Assembly (NCBI GenBank): GCA_016840125.1
Contig: JAEOSY010000382.1
Coordinates: 1 to 7,850 of the forward strand
Source of the DNA: Candidatus Helarchaeota archaeon
Lineage (GTDB): Archaea; Asgardarchaeota; Lokiarchaeia; Helarchaeales; HEL-GB-A
Length of the DNA stretch: 7,850 nt
Direction: 5' to 3'
The notes under the pieces are model-generated. The model was not told the DNA's origin. It did no database searches and saw nothing but the letters and a program-made list of their open reading frames with translations. The position numbers were made by a program, and so were the translations under genes. The number at the start of each line of letters is the position of its first letter. Position 1 is the first letter of the stretch. Below, piece after piece: positions 4,916-7,850 of this stretch.

Positions 4916-7288
4916 GTGGTGAATGAATACCTAAAATATACGGACCAACCAAAATATTCAAAAAATCTTGTCAAGTTAGCGAAGTGCATTGTGATTGAAT
5001 TATGTATAATCGCAGGGTGTTTTGTTCTGGAATTTTGGGTGCGAACCGTGGACCCAGTGAGCGGGAACCATGGGCCTGACTTATGGATTTTTGCTGCGGT
5101 CATGCCCATTCTTCTGAGTTTGTATTATTGGATGCCTCGAAATTCAGGAAAATATTATGCTACCCTTGAGCAAATCTATGATCACGTGATAATCATTCCT
5201 GACCAGAAACACAAAAAGTTCAAAGCAATCACCTGTTTTCAAGTAGAACACATCCCAAATGATATCGTAGTAAAAGAAAAACGCATTAGAAAAAAAACGA
5301 TTGAAAAATTATCGATTCCCGGTTCTCTTCAGTATATTCATGACCACCTAACACTCATGGCTGAGGTCGTTCCGGCCTTGGCTTTTGAGATCAGCGTGAA
5401 AGAAAATGCTATAAAAATAAGAATGTACAATTTCCTCGTTTCTTCTGATAAAGATTCCCTAATTGAGAAAATTGAGATTTTAAAACAGTTTACTGTATTA
5501 GTTTTTCAAATTGTCTTTCCAGGTATGCAACTAAAAATGCTCCATGGAGATCTATTGATGGGGGCGTGGGCAGATGTGGTGGGAGGTTATAGGGATAATA
5601 ACTATACTGTCAAGAGAAATTCAATCGAAATTGAGCACCATGAATCGAAACAATTCATGGCAATATTAAAAATGACAACACCACCTAAATTCCTAAATTT
5701 GGGATCTAGGGATCGAAATACTCAGATTGGAGAATTAATCAAGCAGATTCTGGGATTTAAACTTGATTTCCATTATATTGTATCCGCCGAATCGTCTCAG
5801 ATTAGTGTCTTTTCGAATTTAAGAAAAGGTTTGGGACAATTCAAACTAACATTGGAAGAGTCCGTTATCCATCAACAACTCCAGACCATACGTAATACTG
5901 AGATGACCGGGAAGTGGAACGTCAGTTGCTATGTTGTCGTTCGTTCCGAAAATCGAGAAAATCTTAATGCTGATATAGCGAAAGTTCAATCAATTTTCAC
6001 CACTCAATTCGGGTGTGAAGCATCCATATTGAACTCTAAATCCATAAAAGAATCCCTTCCGAGAATTGCCGAGCGCGCGCCCCTCACCGGCTGGTATCCT
6101 TTGACGAGTGAAAGTTTGGCGGTATGGTTTCATTTTCCAGTATGGAATCCACCTACCATGTCGGGATCGAAGGTACCGCGTTTTGATGTGCCCCCTGAAC
6201 GCGAAATCGATGTTGGTATTCCAATTGGACAGGTTTTGCTCAACGATCAAATAGTATACCCGTTTAATTTAAGTTTAGAAAATCTACTGTCGCCAATTTT
6301 GATTGCTGGTGATGATGAGATGGGAAAAACCCATTTATCAATGCTTATTTTGGGAGAAATTATGAAGAATTATAAGGATATTAATTGGTTTATTTTCGAT
6401 CCAAATGGGCAGTATTCCAATTTACAGACCCTTTGCCCTGATCAAATTCAGATAATTAACCCCACCCCTACCTTTCCGCCTTTTCAAATAAGCCTGTTTG
6501 ACCCGCTCCATGCCAGTACTGATGAACATGCGCGTAAAATCCTTAAGCTTATCGAAGATATCTTTCCAGAGCCGTTTATGAACCCCATTCATCAAATCTG
6601 TTTGAAGGCCCTGAAAAAAGTCATTAAAAATGTCCGGACGCGGAGAATGGAGCATTTAATTATGGAGTTGAATGACTCGATCAATTCGTCTGAATTAAAG
6701 CCGGCGATTTCTAGAGCCGTTACGGATTTAATCGAGAAGCTAAAACATTTACGAGGGAGTATCATTGATAGTGATAAGACAACCATTGAATTTGACCACA
6801 TTCTTAAACAAAAAACAATTTTAAATTTCAATCTGACTAGTGCTGATGGCGACAGTACGGAACGAAAGTTTTTCTTGAATCTGGTTTTAAAATACATTAT
6901 AGACCATATTCTACGCCAAAATTTTTCCAACTCCATAATTTTTTTAATTTTAATTGAGGACGCACATCTCTTATGTCCCTCAATCCTTCGAGAAGTCCCA
7001 GAAACAAGTTACGTTAGTGATATGCCGCGCCTACTGACTAAATTCGGTGTCGGTTTAGTCACAGTAACCACACTTCCCGAACGTTCTCGTAGCTTGATCG
7101 AGTGCTCAGAAGTAAAATTCATTTTTCGAACACCTTATGCCTCAAAGATACTACCAGTTAGTGAAACACAAGAGCAATATATTCAGAAGCTACCCAAAAG
7201 AGAGGTGATTGTTACTCTACCCCGGTATCCTTTACCTTTTAGAGTCCATACAAACTTTTTTACTGACCTTAAAATTATTCTCGTTTAA
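4916..7288 (+). CDS. Membrane-anchored HerA/VirB4-like P-loop ATPase (CedB-like architecture)
   Basis: Predicted hexameric ATPase at the inner face of the membrane, of the FtsK/HerA superfamily that includes VirB4, TraC and archaeal CedB; these pump DNA or drive pilin and substrate movement. The protein is 790 aa. Two membrane helices lie at about 24-43 and 56-72. A region of about 380 residues follows, as in VirB4 proteins, and then the ATPase. Walker A is GDDEMGKT (465-472). The HerA motif FDPNGQY (494-500) corresponds to DPhGEY. Walker B is ILIEDAH (678-684) with E681 and D682. GVGLVTVTTLPER (711-723) is the sensor region, and FIFR (735-738) supplies a likely arginine finger. The sensor Gln usual in HerA (TQ) is replaced by TT. 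GTG 4916 and GTG 4919 are both possible, 5 and 8 nt after GAGGTC (4905-4910). By context it belongs with the small membrane proteins just upstream. HerA/VirB4 family is clear; substrate is inference. Confidence 0.85.
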   Translation: MVNEYLKYTDQPKYSKNLVKLAKCIVIELCIIAGCFVLEFWVRTVDPVSGNHGPDLWIFAAVMPILLSLYYWMPRNSGKYYATLEQIYDHVIIIPDQKHKKFKAITCFQVEHIPNDIVVKEKRIRKKTIEKLSIPGSLQYIHDHLTLMAEVVPALAFEISVKENAIKIRMYNFLVSSDKDSLIEKIEILKQFTVLVFQIVFPGMQLKMLHGDLLMGAWADVVGGYRDNNYTVKRNSIEIEHHESKQFMAILKMTTPPKFLNLGSRDRNTQIGELIKQILGFKLDFHYIVSAESSQISVFSNLRKGLGQFKLTLEESVIHQQLQTIRNTEMTGKWNVSCYVVVRSENRENLNADIAKVQSIFTTQFGCEASILNSKSIKESLPRIAERAPLTGWYPLTSESLAVWFHFPVWNPPTMSGSKVPRFDVPPEREIDVGIPIGQVLLNDQIVYPFNLSLENLLSPILIAGDDEMGKTHLSMLILGEIMKNYKDINWFIFDPNGQYSNLQTLCPDQIQIINPTPTFPPFQISLFDPLHASTDEHARKILKLIEDIFPEPFMNPIHQICLKALKKVIKNVRTRRMEHLIMELNDSINSSELKPAISRAVTDLIEKLKHLRGSIIDSDKTTIEFDHILKQKTILNFNLTSADGDSTERKFFLNLVLKYIIDHILRQNFSNSIIFLILIEDAHLLCPSILREVPETSYVSDMPRLLTKFGVGLVTVTTLPERSRSLIECSEVKFIFRTPYASKILPVSETQEQYIQKLPKREVIVTLPRYPLPFRVHTNFFTDLKIILV

Positions 7289-7452
7289 TTTGGGCAATAA
7301 GAATTTGGTGATTTTTCAGGTGAAATTTCTATTTCAAAAGTTACCTTCTTTTATAAAAAAATTATATACTGCTGATAGTCTACCAATGCGAAGAAAATAA
7401 GGTTAATATTAAGATTAAAAGTGGTTCCACTGCTTTAGGTTAGAAAATATGA

Positions 7453-7468
7453 GAAAATCTTTATAAGC
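7453..7468 (+). promoter_or_regulatory. Strong archaeal promoter (BRE plus TATA)
   Basis: GAAAATCTTTATAAGC combines an A-rich BRE-like stretch with a near-consensus TATA box at 7459-7468. The predicted start site is about 7486-7490, only a few bases before ATG 7495, so the transcript would be nearly leaderless. The 170 bp before it (7289-7452) are AT-rich with no supported gene; TTTTT at 7312-7316 may help to end the HerA-like transcript. Confidence 0.55.
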
Positions 7469-7494
7469 GGTATGTACTTTATTAGAGTGAAGTG

Positions 7495-7641
7495 ATGGTC
7501 ATGGTTAGCCAAAAATCACTATCGAAGTTTTCGTCAAAAAGCGAAGAGCACTATGACTCCTCTAAACCATCCTCTCCAAAAATAACCTTCCGATCGAACA
7601 AACATTCGTTTAAAGAAGAGGAAGCGGATCCTATGATCTAG
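7495..7641 (+). CDS. Possible 48-aa serine-rich small protein, unknown
   Basis: A short ORF placed exactly where the promoter at 7453-7468 would start a leaderless message. The product is polar and probably disordered: nine Ser in the first 27 residues, a basic middle (ITFRSNKHSFK), then EEEADPMI. There are no helices or known motifs. ATG 7495 and ATG 7501 are alternatives. The frame ends in TAG at 7639-7641, inside a perfect inverted repeat. If TAG were read through, the frame would run to TGA at 7723 and add a CPDKIC motif. It could be a true small protein, the remnant of a zinc-ribbon gene, or the 5' part of a longer untranslated leader for the gene at 7793. Confidence 0.4.
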   Translation: MVMVSQKSLSKFSSKSEEHYDSSKPSSPKITFRSNKHSFKEEEADPMI

Positions 7642-7655
7642 GGGGAAGATCATAG
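7631..7655. repeat. Perfect 9-bp inverted repeat at the stop of the small ORF
   Basis: Arms CTATGATCT (7631-7639) and AGATCATAG (7647-7655) are perfect complements around the 7-nt spacer AGGGGGA. It could be an RNA hairpin over the TAG stop or a protein-binding operator. No T-run follows, so it is not a standard terminator. The remainder up to 7792 shows no other structure I can support. Confidence 0.6.
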
Positions 7656-7792
7656 ATGTCCTGACAAAATATGTAGTAATGAACGTATTCTCGATAATAA
7701 TAAGCAAGACCTTCAATTGCTTTGAAATACAATAAAGAATGAAGAGTTTCACAAAAAGAAGATACCTCAACAGATTAAGGTGAATTTGAGTA

Positions 7793-7850
7793 ATGGCTGA
7801 AAATAGAATAAGACGTGAAGTCTATTGCCCACTTTGTGATAGGATTATTA
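7793..7850 (+). CDS. N-terminus of a zinc-knuckle protein, partial at window edge
   Basis: ATG 7793 follows GGTGA (7779-7783) by 9 nt, a good archaeal ribosome binding site. Only 19 full codons are visible: MAENRIRREVYCPLCDRII. The CPLC motif at residues 12-15 is the first half of a zinc ribbon or zinc finger. The rest lies beyond the window, so the family (transcription factor, RNA-binding or generic zinc-ribbon protein) cannot be named. A weak AT-rich promoter-like stretch lies near 7727-7736; otherwise it may share the promoter at 7453-7468. Confidence 0.6.
   Translation, partial: MAENRIRREVYCPLCDRII

Noticed and set aside
7534..7770. Minus-strand 78-aa ORF opposite the small serine-rich ORF
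   Set aside because: No ribosome binding site or promoter was seen in that direction. The hydrophobic product is what the complement of a Ser/Lys/Glu-rich AT-biased stretch gives by chance.
1..7850. CRISPR arrays, insertion sequences, tRNA or rRNA genes
   Set aside because: No regularly spaced repeats, transposase motifs, terminal repeats or RNA-gene signatures were seen on either strand.

Overview
The window is almost certainly archaeal. The coding signatures are archaeal-type motor proteins: a FlaI/GspE-2-like secretion ATPase, a FlaJ/TadC-like platform protein with two T2SF domains in one chain, and a HerA/VirB4-like ATPase. Start regions carry archaeal TATA boxes (for example CTTTATAAGC) and partial matches to the archaeal anti-SD complement GGAGGTGAT. 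Base composition is AT-rich. The lineage cannot be fixed from the sequence; an Asgard or deep euryarchaeal genome would fit.

Layout. From the left edge to about 2033, minus strand, runs a type IV filament/secretion ATPase. Its frame breaks at about 303-313, just after the His-box motif, and the C-terminal part continues in another frame to the window edge. A divergent promoter region (2034-2246) separates it from a plus-strand run. That run holds an 83-aa protein with three predicted membrane helices, a 7-helix platform protein (about 505 aa), a 260-bp spacer with promoter-like sequence, two small hydrophobic proteins (63 and 95 aa) that share a leader and a C-terminal membrane segment, and a 790-aa HerA/VirB4-like ATPase with two N-terminal membrane helices. 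After 7288 lies about 500 bp of mostly noncoding DNA. It contains a strong TATA box, a possible 48-aa serine-rich ORF that ends inside a perfect 9-bp inverted repeat, and at the right edge the start of a gene with a CPLC zinc-knuckle motif.

How the genes may work together (inference). The ATPase and platform protein form the minimal motor of archaeal type IV pili and Tad-like machines. No obvious class III prepilin or prepilin peptidase is visible. Instead, small one- to three-helix membrane proteins sit beside a membrane-anchored VirB4/HerA ATPase, the same kinds of parts as the archaeal Ced/Ted DNA-import systems. The locus therefore looks like an envelope-spanning transport or filament machine combining a type IV filament motor with a VirB4-type ATPase. 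Its substrate (DNA, protein or a filament subunit) cannot be told from sequence alone.
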